Shown piece after piece: positions 46,051 to 55,570 of a DNA stretch of 64,000 nt; the first letter of the stretch is position 1, and each line of letters begins with the position of its first letter. Source of the stretch: Companilactobacillus pabuli (GTDB lineage Bacteria; Bacillota; Bacilli; Lactobacillales; Lactobacillaceae); contig NZ_CP049366.1 in NCBI RefSeq assembly GCF_014058425.1, forward strand, positions 1,612,001 through 1,676,000, written 5' to 3'. A model generated the notes under the pieces. The model was not told the DNA's origin, did no database searches, and saw only the letters and a program-made list of their open reading frames with translations. The position numbers and the translations under genes are program-made.

Positions 46051-46845
46051 TTGAAAGAATACAATTTAAACGAATCCTTTATAACTAATATTGCAGAAGA
46101 AAAGGCACTTACAACTAAAGATTTACAAGTATATTATGGTAACAATCACGCTATCTTTGATGCTAATCTTGAATTCCCACGTTTCGAAATCACTGCTCTG
46201 ATTGGTGCTTCCGGATGTGGTAAATCAACGTTCTTACGTTGCCTAAATCGTATGAATGATAAACGTGCTCGCGTTGATGGTGAAATAATGTACCGTAATC
46301 TCAATATCAATTCACCAAAAATCAACGTTTATGAAGTTAGAAAGCATGTTGGAATGGTCTTTCAAAGACCTAATCCCTTTGCCAAATCAATTCGAGAAAA
46401 TATCACTTTTGCTTTGAAAAACGCCGGTATCAATAAAAAAGAGATTCTGGAACAACGATTGGAACAAAGTTTAAAAGATGCGGCACTTTGGGATGAAGTA
46501 AAAGACGATCTTGATAAAAGTGCTTTGGCTTTATCAGGTGGTCAGCAACAACGTCTCTGCATTGCTCGTTCGATTGCCATGCATCCTGATATCTTACTAT
46601 TGGATGAACCAGCCAGTGCTTTGGATCCAATTTCCACTTCAAAAATTGAAGAAACACTAGAAACTTTGAAGAAAAATTACACGATTATTATCGTTACACA
46701 TAATTTGCAGCAAGCTTCTCGTATTAGTGACTACACTGCTTTTCTACATCTAGGTCATATTATTGAATACAATACGACCGCAAATGTCTTTACTAAACCT
46801 AAAATGCAAGCCACTGAAGATTATGTTTCTGGTAATTTTGGTTAA
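46051..46845 (+). CDS. pstB: Phosphate ABC transporter ATPase PstB
   Basis: This 264-residue ATPase has Walker A GASGCGKST, the signature LSGGQQQRLCIARS and Walker B ILLLDEPASALDP. It starts at TTG with GAGGT upstream, 10 nt after pstA. Many lactobacilli have two pstB genes and phoU; neither follows here: a terminator comes next. Confidence 0.96.
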   Translation: MKEYNLNESFITNIAEEKALTTKDLQVYYGNNHAIFDANLEFPRFEITALIGASGCGKSTFLRCLNRMNDKRARVDGEIMYRNLNINSPKINVYEVRKHVGMVFQRPNPFAKSIRENITFALKNAGINKKEILEQRLEQSLKDAALWDEVKDDLDKSALALSGGQQQRLCIARSIAMHPDILLLDEPASALDPISTSKIEETLETLKKNYTIIIVTHNLQQASRISDYTAFLHLGHIIEYNTTANVFTKPKMQATEDYVSGNFG

Positions 46846-46890
46846 AAAAATGGTAGCCATTCAATTAAGTTTGAATATGCTACCATTTTT
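46844..46890. terminator. Bidirectional terminator after pstB
   Basis: AAATGGTAGC (46848-46857) pairs exactly with GCTACCATTT (46879-46888), with an inner stem; A-run and T-run on both sides. Confidence 0.85.
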
Positions 46891-47204
46891 TATTTCCTCA
46901 AAACTAATTCATACTTGTCAGTTTGGTCAGTCTTTTTAATAATGTATTCTTTGATAATAATGTGTTTCATATCTTCACGCTGCTTCTTCGCTTCACTCAT
47001 AAACTTACGATGGATCCAGTGATTAAATCCAGTTACTAGTCCCATCCAACCAGCTGTTGTAGCAATCGACCATTCAGCGCCGCTACCCATTACTTGTTCA
47101 CGATGAATTTCATCACAAAATTCAAAAGCAGATTGCCCTACTTCAAAGCCGCTTTCTCTATTATCAATAGCCTTTTTTAAATCCTCTATATTACTAATAT
47201 CCAT
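46890..47204 (-). CDS. Hypothetical 104-residue protein
   Basis: The product starts MDISNIEDLKKAIDNRESG, with a central, moderately hydrophobic stretch (AEWSIATTAGWMGLVTGFNHWI, residues ~43-64) and a basic C-terminal half (HRKFMSEAKKQREDMKHI...). It could be weakly membrane-associated. Not recognised. GAGG precedes the ATG. It lies alone between pstB and spxB. Confidence 0.7.
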   Translation of the reverse strand: MDISNIEDLKKAIDNRESGFEVGQSAFEFCDEIHREQVMGSGAEWSIATTAGWMGLVTGFNHWIHRKFMSEAKKQREDMKHIIIKEYIIKKTDQTDKYELVLRK

Positions 47205-47292
47205 ATAAATACCTCGTAAAAAAAATAAAAGACGAAATAAAAGTATCTCATCTTTTATTTTACTTGTTTATTAGTAATTCTGATAGTTCAAT

Positions 47293-49053
47293 TTAATCAT
47301 TATCGCCTTGAGCTCTTAGAATTTCTCCCAAAGATGGTTGTTCTTTAACATCAATGTGATACTTCTTAGCATAGGCATCGACAGCTTCTTGACCATACAA
47401 TTTTGGATCTAGTGGCATAAAGGCTGTAGCAACTGGATCATCTTGTTTGATAACAGCATTGACTACGATTGGTTTCTTGTTACCACTGGCCTGTAATTCT
47501 TTGATTTTGGCAAAAACTTCATCAGCATCTTTGATGGATTTAATAGTGAATCCAATTCCACCTAAACCTTCAGCAACTTTGGCCCAATCAGCACCAGTTA
47601 AATCAACTCCATACAAATGTTGTTTAGAGGCCACTTGTTCATAGTAAATAAAACCTAATCTTTCATTTGAAAGAACTACATTAATTACTGGCAATCCATA
47701 TCTAGCTTCAGTAATGATATCTGGTGCGACCATTGAGAAACCACCGTCACCTGACAATGTCCAAGCTTGTCCTTCAGGCACACTCAAAGCTCCAGCCAAT
47801 CCCGCAGGTAGACCAAAGCCCATTGTGGCAAATAAACCTGACAAGGCAAAACGTTGATTATGATTCATTGGCAATCCGCGAACACCAAATTCGGAAACAT
47901 TACCAGTATCAACACCATAAGTATCATTAGGACCAGCCATTTCGGTAATTTTCTTGGTAACAGTTTCTGGGTTCAAACCTTGACTGTCATCTTCGGCTAA
48001 TTTATCCAACCATTTATCCCAGTTAGCCTTGTTCTCTTGATTAGCTTTTAACCAAGTGCTTGTTGGCAAAGTTTCTTTAGTATCGATCAAAGCTTGTAAA
48101 TAACTCTTAGCATCAGCAATTACAGCATAGTCAACATCGACTGTCTTTCCAATATCGTAAGGATTATTATTAACGTCAATAATTTTGACACCCTCAGGCC
48201 AAAATCTTGCAAATGGAAATTCTGAACCGATAAAGAGAATCAAATCTGTATGTTGCAAAGCTTCAAAACCTGATTTACTTCCTAATCGTCCAAAAGTTCC
48301 AATGAAATTAGGATGATCAGTACTGATTACTCCAGTTGCTGGAACAGTATTCATCACCGGAATATTGAATTGTTCTGAGAATTTAGTTAAAACTTCTTTT
48401 GCACCTAACAAACCACGACCTGCATAAACTAGTGGATGCTTAGCTTCTTTGAGTAGTTTCAAAGTGTTATCAATATCTTTTTGATCAATTTTTTGTGAGT
48501 AATTATTTTTAACAATTTTAGGAGTTTTAGCAGGTACATAATCAATTTCTTCAGTCGTCAAATTTTCTGGCAAAATTACCACTGCTACACCATTCTGACG
48601 GTAAGCTTCACGAATTGCTTGATTGATTACATAAGGGATTTGTTCTGATGTGGTTACGGTACGATTGTAAACTGCCACATCTTCAAACATAGGTCCTTCA
48701 TCCATTTCTTGGAAGTAATTAGTATTCATATTTTCTTGAGGAACTTGTCCTACCAAAGCTAATACAGGAACATGATCCATCTTGGCATCATACAAACCAT
48801 TAAATAGATGAGTGGCACCAGGACCTGCTGAACCAAAAGCAACACCAATTTTTCCAGTGAATTTGGCATCGGCTGAAGCGGCAATAGCACCGACTTCTTC
48901 ATGACGAACCTGAATATATTTGATTTTATCTTTTTCTAAATATAGACCTTCAACAGTATGATTAATGGAACCGCCAGGTACGCCATAAATATGATCAACG
49001 CCCCAATCTTCAAGAACTTTTACCAAAGCTTGTCCAGCTATCATTTTTGTCAT
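47293..49053 (-). CDS. spxB: Pyruvate oxidase
   Basis: This 586-residue thiamine- and FAD-dependent enzyme converts pyruvate, phosphate and oxygen to acetyl phosphate, CO2 and H2O2. Visible are the N-terminal Pyr domain (GGSINHTVEGL, RHEEVGAIAASADAKFTG with the ThDP-activating Glu), the FAD domain and the C-terminal PP domain with GDGGFSMVAPDI and a downstream Asn (LSNERLGF). A perfect cre site is upstream, as expected for CcpA-controlled pox genes in lactobacilli. Confidence 0.93.
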   Translation of the reverse strand: MTKMIAGQALVKVLEDWGVDHIYGVPGGSINHTVEGLYLEKDKIKYIQVRHEEVGAIAASADAKFTGKIGVAFGSAGPGATHLFNGLYDAKMDHVPVLALVGQVPQENMNTNYFQEMDEGPMFEDVAVYNRTVTTSEQIPYVINQAIREAYRQNGVAVVILPENLTTEEIDYVPAKTPKIVKNNYSQKIDQKDIDNTLKLLKEAKHPLVYAGRGLLGAKEVLTKFSEQFNIPVMNTVPATGVISTDHPNFIGTFGRLGSKSGFEALQHTDLILFIGSEFPFARFWPEGVKIIDVNNNPYDIGKTVDVDYAVIADAKSYLQALIDTKETLPTSTWLKANQENKANWDKWLDKLAEDDSQGLNPETVTKKITEMAGPNDTYGVDTGNVSEFGVRGLPMNHNQRFALSGLFATMGFGLPAGLAGALSVPEGQAWTLSGDGGFSMVAPDIITEARYGLPVINVVLSNERLGFIYYEQVASKQHLYGVDLTGADWAKVAEGLGGIGFTIKSIKDADEVFAKIKELQASGNKKPIVVNAVIKQDDPVATAFMPLDPKLYGQEAVDAYAKKYHIDVKEQPSLGEILRAQGDND

Positions 49054-49097
49054 AATTACACTTTCCCTCTTTTTTTAATGGGTTTATTGTCTACCCT

Positions 49098-49111
49098 TGT
49101 AAACGCTATCA
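49098..49111 (-). promoter_or_regulatory. Perfect cre site upstream of spxB
   Basis: The minus strand reads TGATAGCGTTTACA, which fits the cre consensus TGWNANCGNTNNCA at every defined position, 45 nt before the start codon. Confidence 0.78.
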
Positions 49112-49169
49112 TCGAATACTTCTGTTAAAAAATCAAATAATCTTTCTTGTTAATTTTTTAACTTGTTAC

Positions 49170-50099
49170 TTACAAAAGTCGGATAGTAATTACACCAAAA
49201 ATCATAATTAATAAACTAACTATTTGAGCAAAAGTAATGGGATTCTTAGTTGAATTAAACCAGCCAAATTGATCTATCAACAAACTGCCGACAATTAATC
49301 CTACTAAGACAATCACCACTGCCAAACCAGTACCGATTTTTGGTACCAAATAAACATTTCCTAAAACAAATAATGCCCCAATAAATCCCCCTAACCAAAT
49401 CCACCAAGGGGTCTCTTTGCTTTTTTGAAAATGCAAACGCGGATGAATTATTGTAACGATGATAATCAGAGAAATTGTCCCAACAAAAAATGAAATAAAA
49501 GCTGCTTTAACCGAAGATTTTAAAACTATTCCTAGATGTCCATTGATAGCAGTTTGCGTGGCACTAAACATCCCTACCACAATTCCAATTAACCGATAAA
49601 TCCAAAGATTATTTGCCTTATCAGGTAAAAATTTCTTATGACGATACACAATGATTTGATTGATGGATACCGCTCCAATCACACCAACAATTACCAATAC
49701 TGCTCCAATAACTCTATTCCATTTCAATGGCTGAACTGGTGAACCGAATAATCCAAAATTATCAATTATTAATCCCATAATTATCTGTCCTAAAATTGGC
49801 ATGATCACAGTCTGCACACTGCCAAGTTTAGGAAACAATAGAATATTGGATGTTAAATAAATCACTCCCAGCAAACCGCCTAGCCATAACCAAATTGGTT
49901 CTTTTTCAAATAAATTTAAGGAAAAGAACAGTGACTTATCAATCAATATCGTAATAAGTGCTAAAAACAATGTTCCTAAGGAAAATGAAATCAATGAAGC
50001 TACAAAGGGTGATTCCACTGAGAATTTTAGTCGAGAATTAATGCTCGTTTGAATCGGTAACCCAATTCCAATTATCAAACCAATTAATATCGTTAACAT
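49170..50099 (-). CDS. DMT-superfamily transporter, tandem YdcZ/DUF606 type
   Basis: The 309-residue protein has about ten transmembrane helices in two homologous halves, each with a GLIIGIGLPIQTSINSRL- or GMFSATQTAINGHLG-like start and a WLWLGGLLGVIYL- or WWIWLGGFIGALFVLGN-like central motif, so it is a fusion of two DUF606 units. Substrate unknown. Single gene. Confidence 0.88.
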   Translation of the reverse strand: MLTILIGLIIGIGLPIQTSINSRLKFSVESPFVASLISFSLGTLFLALITILIDKSLFFSLNLFEKEPIWLWLGGLLGVIYLTSNILLFPKLGSVQTVIMPILGQIIMGLIIDNFGLFGSPVQPLKWNRVIGAVLVIVGVIGAVSINQIIVYRHKKFLPDKANNLWIYRLIGIVVGMFSATQTAINGHLGIVLKSSVKAAFISFFVGTISLIIIVTIIHPRLHFQKSKETPWWIWLGGFIGALFVLGNVYLVPKIGTGLAVVIVLVGLIVGSLLIDQFGWFNSTKNPITFAQIVSLLIMIFGVITIRLL

Positions 50100-50157
50100 T
50101 TTTTCACCTTCACATCTTTAATATAGATTTAAGTGTTTTTAAACGATATTTTTTTGA

Positions 50158-50186
50158 TTAAAAAAAGCAGGACAATTTGTCCTGCT
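50158..50186 (-). terminator. Terminator after the small membrane protein
   Basis: GCAGGACAA (50167-50175) pairs with TTGTCCTGC (50177-50185), with a T-run on the minus strand. Confidence 0.82.
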
Positions 50187-50191
50187 CCAAA

Positions 50192-50437
50192 TTAATTATT
50201 AAAGAATTGTGATATGACTAAGAAAACTATCCCACCTACAATTACCCCGATACCAATAATTAAGTAGTTCCATAATCCTAATACCCCTAAAAGAATCAAG
50301 ATAATTCCAATTATTGGATGATGAAGTAAAGCAATTCCGGTTTTGATAAATAACCAAATGATAACTAAAATTGCCACTCCAATAGCAATTAATAAAGGTG
50401 CCGAACTACTTGAGCTGGCTGCCATTAATGTGAGCAT
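50192..50437 (-). CDS. Small hydrophobic membrane protein
   Basis: The 81-residue product is almost entirely hydrophobic, with about three transmembrane helices after a short Ala/Ser-rich N-terminus (LTLMAASSSSSAP). Not recognised by sequence. AGGAGG lies about 8 nt before the ATG (AAAAAGGAGGCTT), supporting expression; terminator follows. Confidence 0.7.
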   Translation of the reverse strand: MLTLMAASSSSSAPLLIAIGVAILVIIWLFIKTGIALLHHPIIGIILILLGVLGLWNYLIIGIGVIVGGIVFLVISQFFNN

Positions 50438-50577
50438 TTTAAGCCTCCTTTTTAGTAAGACTGATTATATCATGTAATCATAATTTGAGGAAATTATTTC
50501 AAATTTTATAATAAAAAACTTTTATTATAATGAAAAACATATTACAATCAAGGCTTAAGGAAAAAGGAGCGCTTATT

Positions 50578-51234
50578 TTGATATTCAAAAAAAATTCCTC
50601 TCGAAAATGGTTTGCTCTCAGTTATATCATCGTATTCTTTTTATTAGAACTGATGATTGTAACTAACAGTCAGATCACTTCGAATTTTGATTATTCAATC
50701 CAAAATTTATTAGCCAACATCACTAATAGCACTAACAACAAGATTTTTGAGTTTATCACATTTTTAGGTAAACCCGTAATGGATGTGCTTTATTTAATAA
50801 TCATTATGGTTTTCCTGTGGTTTGTTAAACGCAGAAAAAGTGCTTTGTGGTTAGGATTCGTTTTAATATCAGGTAACATTATTGCTTTCCTAGTAAAGAT
50901 TACTGTCAGAAGAACTCGCCCCACAGGAAAAATCATTCCTGCAACTGGATATAGTTTTCCTAGTGGTCACGTCTTTGGTACTACTTTAGTCATCTTAGCT
51001 ATCATTTTGTTCATCTTGCCTTACCTGAAGAATCAATCATTTAATTGGATCTATAAAACTATTTTGATTCTTTGGTTGATATTGGTTGCTATTTCTAGAG
51101 TTTACTTACATGGACATTTTCCTACTGATGTAATTGGTAGTGCTCTACTTGCTGGAGCTTGGTGGGAAAGCAGTGAATTACTGTATCTACGATATTTCGA
51201 AGAAAAATCCAAAATTGATATACCGGTTGAATAA
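50578..51234 (+). CDS. PAP2-family phosphatase
   Basis: This membrane phosphatase has about six helices and the PAP2 signature: KITVRRTRPTG (motif 1), FPSGHVFGT (motif 2, with catalytic His) and SRVYLHGHFPTDVIGS (motif 3). It probably removes phosphate from a lipid such as undecaprenyl pyrophosphate or phosphatidate. The TTG at 50578 follows AAGGAG by 8 nt and gives 218 residues; the frame extends 16 codons upstream to an ATG with no ribosome site. Confidence 0.9.
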   Translation: MIFKKNSSRKWFALSYIIVFFLLELMIVTNSQITSNFDYSIQNLLANITNSTNNKIFEFITFLGKPVMDVLYLIIIMVFLWFVKRRKSALWLGFVLISGNIIAFLVKITVRRTRPTGKIIPATGYSFPSGHVFGTTLVILAIILFILPYLKNQSFNWIYKTILILWLILVAISRVYLHGHFPTDVIGSALLAGAWWESSELLYLRYFEEKSKIDIPVE

Positions 51235-51266
51235 AAAGGACTTGGCAATTTGCCAAGCCCTTTTTA
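51234..51266. terminator. Bidirectional terminator between the PAP2 gene and phnW
   Basis: AAAGGaCTTGGCA and TGCCAAGcCCTTTT pair, with A-run and T-run on both sides. Confidence 0.82.
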
Positions 51267-51267
51267 T

Positions 51268-52359
51268 TTATTCAGTAATTTCTTTAATTGCAAGAAGCAA
51301 CTTGGTGATGTCCTCATCATAAACTTCACCGATATTACCAATTCTAAATGTAGGAACTTGTGATATTTTTCCCGGATAAATCACAAAGCCATCTGATTTT
51401 AATTGTTGATAGAATGCACGAAAATCAAAATCTTCGGTTGGATAAATGAAAGATGTAATGATTGGTGATTGGAATTTTTCATCGATCAAAACTTTAAATC
51501 CAAGTTCTTCCATTCCCCTAGCAAGATGCTTTTGATTATTCTCATAACGTTGATGACGAGCTTGTACGCCACCTTCTTCTTTTAGTTCTTTAAGAGCTTC
51601 ATAGAAAGCATGAACAACATGAGTTGGTGAAGTAAATCTCCATTTACCATTGTTACGTTCCATTTCAATGTATTGTCCATAAAGGTCTAAGGATAAAGTT
51701 CTTGCCATCCCTTTAGCTTTTTCCAAAACTTCTTTTCTGGCAATCACAAATGAGAATCCTGGTACACCTTGGATACATTTATTAGAACTACTGATTAAAT
51801 AATCAATCTTATTAGCCTTAACATCAATTGGAATGCCACCAAAACTACTCATAGCATCTACAATTGTTGTTACTCCTCTGCCACTAACGTAAGGAACTAT
51901 ATCTTCAATCGGATTCAAAATTCCAGTTGTAGTTTCACAGTGGATCATCGCAAAATGAGTTACGTCAGGATTAGCATCCAAACATTTTGTAACTGCTTCT
52001 AAAGTAATTGGTTGTCTTTCATCAACGACTAGATCAACATGATTGATACCGTATATATCTGCCATTTCTCCAATACGCTTACCATAAGCACCATTCATGG
52101 CAATCAATAAAGTATCATCATCTGAAATTGTAGAACTAATTACTGATTCGACACCGTAAGTACCACTACCTTGGATAGGGACTGCCGTATACTCTTCGTC
52201 ACTTACTTGTGCAACTTCTAAAAGCGAATGGCGAAATGATTGAGTGATTTTTTTATAATCATCATCCCAAGTACAGTAATCAAAGTCCATTGCTTGCTTT
52301 ACTTCTTCGCTGGTTGTTAAGGGTCCAGGAGTTAAGAGTAAATAATTTTTTTCTACCAT
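51268..52359 (-). CDS. phnW: 2-aminoethylphosphonate-pyruvate transaminase
   Basis: This 363-residue PLP enzyme transfers the amino group of 2-aminoethylphosphonate (AEP) to pyruvate, giving phosphonoacetaldehyde and alanine. It starts NYLLLTPGPLTTSEEVKQAM, the family signature, and the PLP Lys is Lys194 (SSSNKCIQGVPGFSFV). The ATG overlaps the phnX stop by 7 nt. It is the last gene of phnDCEEXW. Confidence 0.94.
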   Translation of the reverse strand: MVEKNYLLLTPGPLTTSEEVKQAMDFDYCTWDDDYKKITQSFRHSLLEVAQVSDEEYTAVPIQGSGTYGVESVISSTISDDDTLLIAMNGAYGKRIGEMADIYGINHVDLVVDERQPITLEAVTKCLDANPDVTHFAMIHCETTTGILNPIEDIVPYVSGRGVTTIVDAMSSFGGIPIDVKANKIDYLISSSNKCIQGVPGFSFVIARKEVLEKAKGMARTLSLDLYGQYIEMERNNGKWRFTSPTHVVHAFYEALKELKEEGGVQARHQRYENNQKHLARGMEELGFKVLIDEKFQSPIITSFIYPTEDFDFRAFYQQLKSDGFVIYPGKISQVPTFRIGNIGEVYDEDITKLLLAIKEITE

Positions 52360-53147
52360 TTTTTATCCATCGATTCATTTAAATATTCTACAATTTGGAC
52401 TAAATCCAAAATGCTATCAATCACAAAATCAGCATTTACTGATTCAAATTTACGTTTAACTTCGTTACGTTTAGCGATTTGTTCTTCATTGTTCAACTCA
52501 TCGAATTCAACCTGCGTTAATCCCATCAAACTGCTTCCTTCAACTATCCCAACTGTTTTGACGCCAGCATTTTGACCTTCTTTAATATCTACCAAAGTAT
52601 CCCCAACTTTGATAATTTTTTTAGGATCACTAATATTGAACTTTTTCATAATGAATTGGATCATTGCTGGTGATGGTCTGCCAACCCCGTCAACATCTTC
52701 TGACGTCACCACTAACTCAGGGGTATAGCCACGGTCAGCAGCCTTTTCTTGAACGATTTTCATCATTTCAGCAGTATATCCTGTTGTCGTGGCAACCTTG
52801 ATTCCATATTCCTTCAAATAATTGAAAGTTTTCAAAACACCAGCTTTTAAGTCAGTATCTTCTCTCAAATAATGTAACAACGATTGTTGAAAATCTTCGT
52901 AAATTTTCTTACGATCATCATCCATTGGCAATTTAGAATACATTTTTTTCCATTGTTGTTTGACATCTTCTAGTTCCAATATCTTGCCGATATGATCCCA
53001 TTTAGCCATCCCCATATCACGACGGATTTCATCGTCTGTCAATGAAATACCAGCATTCTTAAAGGCATTTTTAAAGGCAATGACAGGTGCCAAACTACCA
53101 TAATCAACGGTCGTTCCTGCCCAATCAAATATAACTGCTTCAATCAT
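52353..53147 (-). CDS. phnX: Phosphonoacetaldehyde hydrolase
   Basis: This 264-residue HAD-family enzyme splits phosphonoacetaldehyde into acetaldehyde and phosphate. The nucleophile motif FDWAGTTVDYGS has Asp8, and Lys49 (DMGMAKWDHI) is the Schiff-base lysine, as in the family. The phosphate-site motif VGDTLVDIKEG follows. It sits between the second permease gene and phnW, so the full pathway to phosphate is encoded here. Confidence 0.94.
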   Translation of the reverse strand: MIEAVIFDWAGTTVDYGSLAPVIAFKNAFKNAGISLTDDEIRRDMGMAKWDHIGKILELEDVKQQWKKMYSKLPMDDDRKKIYEDFQQSLLHYLREDTDLKAGVLKTFNYLKEYGIKVATTTGYTAEMMKIVQEKAADRGYTPELVVTSEDVDGVGRPSPAMIQFIMKKFNISDPKKIIKVGDTLVDIKEGQNAGVKTVGIVEGSSLMGLTQVEFDELNNEEQIAKRNEVKRKFESVNADFVIDSILDLVQIVEYLNESMDKKW

Positions 53148-53163
53148 AAAATCTTCTCCCTAA

Positions 53164-54015
53164 TTAACGGTTTAAATACATCTGACGAATTTTAACCGCT
53201 ATAAACTCAAGTACAAACGTTACAAAAATAACTAGATAAACGATCAATCCTGTTTCGTGGAAATCAAAACTCATCCCACTAGCGACAAACAGTTGATAAC
53301 CAATTCCACCGGCACCGGCGGCAGCACCAACAGCAATCGCATTAGCAAAATTGATTTCTAGACGAATGAACGTCCATGAAACGAATGAGGCAATAATTGT
53401 AGGCCAAATTGCTTGGAAGACAACGACCCAAAATTTTGCTCCGGTTACTTTTAATGATTCAATTGTCGATTTGTCAATTCCTTCAATACTTTCTGAATAC
53501 GCCTTAGTTAAATAAGCCACACTATGAAAACTCAAGCCTAAAACTGCAGCTGTAGTACCCAGTCCACAAATAATAGAAAAGATCAAAGCCCAGATGATAG
53601 TTGGAATTGCTCGCACAACCGCCATAACTACTCTTATTCCGGCTCCTAAGTATGCGTTAGTTAAATTCTTAGATGCCAGAACGGCAAAGAAGAATCCAAA
53701 AACTGCACCAATAATCGTTGTTAGAATCGAAAGTAAAACACTGCCAGCCAAAGCTTGCAATAAAGGCGTAAAGCCATCAGTTCCGGCACTAGGCTGTAAA
53801 AACATTTGTTGCAAATTTGTAGCTAATTCTTTAAAAGCAGTGTTCAATTGAATGCCCGCTGCGTCTAAATGCATCAATGTATAGCCAGTAATGATTACTA
53901 AACTAGCAAAAACTACCACGATCATTGTTCTTGATAAACTATTCTCATGCAACTTGATCTCAGGAGACTTGGGTGGATTAGGTTGTTGAATAATTTGTTC
54001 GTCTGCATTAATCAT
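53164..54015 (-). CDS. phnE2: Phosphonate ABC transporter permease (second)
   Basis: The 283-residue membrane protein has about six helices and the EAA-loop (IESLKVTGAKFWVVVFQAIWPTIIAS). It overlaps the first permease by 4 nt (ATGA). The N-terminal 35 residues are a cytoplasmic extension. Paired PhnE subunits are typical of AEP/phosphonate uptake systems in Firmicutes. Confidence 0.92.
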   Translation of the reverse strand: MINADEQIIQQPNPPKSPEIKLHENSLSRTMIVVVFASLVIITGYTLMHLDAAGIQLNTAFKELATNLQQMFLQPSAGTDGFTPLLQALAGSVLLSILTTIIGAVFGFFFAVLASKNLTNAYLGAGIRVVMAVVRAIPTIIWALIFSIICGLGTTAAVLGLSFHSVAYLTKAYSESIEGIDKSTIESLKVTGAKFWVVVFQAIWPTIIASFVSWTFIRLEINFANAIAVGAAAGAGGIGYQLFVASGMSFDFHETGLIVYLVIFVTFVLEFIAVKIRQMYLNR

Positions 54016-54803
54016 AAAATCACCCTCCTAATTTGATTGGAAATAGTTTCTAAAGCAATAACAACAATAATAATTGCTAAAACAGTCATTCCGGCAGCAT
54101 CGTATCGAAAACTCTTAAAGTAAACATCAAAGATAAAACCAATTCCTGTACCTGTCAAAATACCAACCAAAGTCGCATCACGTACATTATTTTCAATCAT
54201 GTAAAGAATCCAACTTAAAATACTTGGTAAGATTTGTGGCAAAACTGCTTGAAAAATAACTTGGAAGTAGCTTGCACCAGTAGCTTTTAAAGCCAACATT
54301 GTTTCACTAGCTTCGTCCTCAATAATTTCCATAAAAGCACGGATCAAGTAACCAATCGATAGCAATAGAAGTGCTAGAAAACCAGTAAAATCACTCTGCT
54401 TAAATGAGAACAAAAGAATCATAGACCAAGCTACTAACGGAATATTTCTAAAGAAAGATGCGATTCCTCGCACAATTGTCTGAACCGTTCCGTTGATTCC
54501 AGTAACCTTGGATCCTAATAGAGCCACGAAGATGGAAATAGCTGATGCCACTACCGTAGAAGAAATTGCTAAAAGAACAGTTTGTAGCAATTTTTGCCAT
54601 ATTTTAGGTAGGAATTCTGTTGAACTAGCCGTTGGTTTGAAATTAACCCCTAACCAAGCAAAAGCCCTGGGAATTGCAGTAAAACCAGCTAAATTATCAA
54701 AGCTCAAAATCCAACTAGCGAATATATAAGTACCGCCAATAATTGCGATTATCGCTGTCTGATGCCATCCTTTGTGTTTTAAAAAATTTGTAGGAGATTG
54801 CAT
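54012..54803 (-). CDS. phnE1: Phosphonate ABC transporter permease (first)
   Basis: This 263-residue membrane permease has about six helices and the EAA-loop (LALKATGASYFQVIFQAVLPQILPSI). It starts at the last base of phnC (one-base overlap) and overlaps phnE2 by 4 nt, so the genes are translationally coupled. Confidence 0.92.
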   Translation of the reverse strand: MQSPTNFLKHKGWHQTAIIAIIGGTYIFASWILSFDNLAGFTAIPRAFAWLGVNFKPTASSTEFLPKIWQKLLQTVLLAISSTVVASAISIFVALLGSKVTGINGTVQTIVRGIASFFRNIPLVAWSMILLFSFKQSDFTGFLALLLLSIGYLIRAFMEIIEDEASETMLALKATGASYFQVIFQAVLPQILPSILSWILYMIENNVRDATLVGILTGTGIGFIFDVYFKSFRYDAAGMTVLAIIIVVIALETISNQIRRVIL

Positions 54804-55558
54804 TATTCAAGCTCCTTTGTAATATCTTGATCATAAAGAGTCCTCAAAATATCTTCTGACAATAAATCAGCATCTTCATCAAAAACTAAATGTCCTTTTC
54901 TAATGCCAATAATTTGATCAGCATATTTTTTTGCCATATTGATTTGATGCAAATTAGCTATACAAATTAAGTTGTACTCATCAGTCAATCTCTTAAGTAA
55001 TTCCATGACATTTTGTGCAGAGGCCGGATCCAGAGAAGCAATCGGTTCATCACAGAGAATAACCTTTGGATGTTGAATCAATGATCTGGCAATCCCAACA
55101 CGTTGTTTTTGACCACCACTCAATTCGGAACATCTCTTTAAAGCAAAATTCTCTAAACCAACTTTTTTCAAAAGAGACATTGCTTCTTCTTTTTCCTCTT
55201 GAGTATATCTACCAAAAACACCCGCCAAAGTTGACTTATAACCTAATCGACCATGTAAAACATTTTCAATAACTGTCAATCTTTCAACCAAATTATAATT
55301 TTGGAAAACCATCCCGATTTGACGGCGAAACTTACGTAGTTGCTCTTTGTTAGCACTGCGAATATCCTTGCCATCGAGGAGGATTTGACCGTCATCATCT
55401 TTGATCAATTGATTTAAACTTCTTAAAATTGTTGTCTTACCAGCGCCAGAAGGACCAATAATCGCAACAAAAGTCCCCGGTTTAATGTCGAAAGAAATGT
55501 CTGTCAAAGCTGGCTTGTCTTTCTCGTAACTCTTTTGTAAATTCTTAACCTCTAACAT
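54803..55558 (-). CDS. phnC: Phosphonate ABC transporter ATPase
   Basis: This 251-residue ATPase has Walker A GPSGAGKTT, signature LSGGQKQRVGIARS and Walker B VILCDEPIASLDP. It lies 12 nt after phnD and is part of the AEP uptake operon. Confidence 0.94.
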   Translation of the reverse strand: MLEVKNLQKSYEKDKPALTDISFDIKPGTFVAIIGPSGAGKTTILRSLNQLIKDDDGQILLDGKDIRSANKEQLRKFRRQIGMVFQNYNLVERLTVIENVLHGRLGYKSTLAGVFGRYTQEEKEEAMSLLKKVGLENFALKRCSELSGGQKQRVGIARSLIQHPKVILCDEPIASLDPASAQNVMELLKRLTDEYNLICIANLHQINMAKKYADQIIGIRKGHLVFDEDADLLSEDILRTLYDQDITKELE

Positions 55559-55570
55559 AAGATACCTCTC

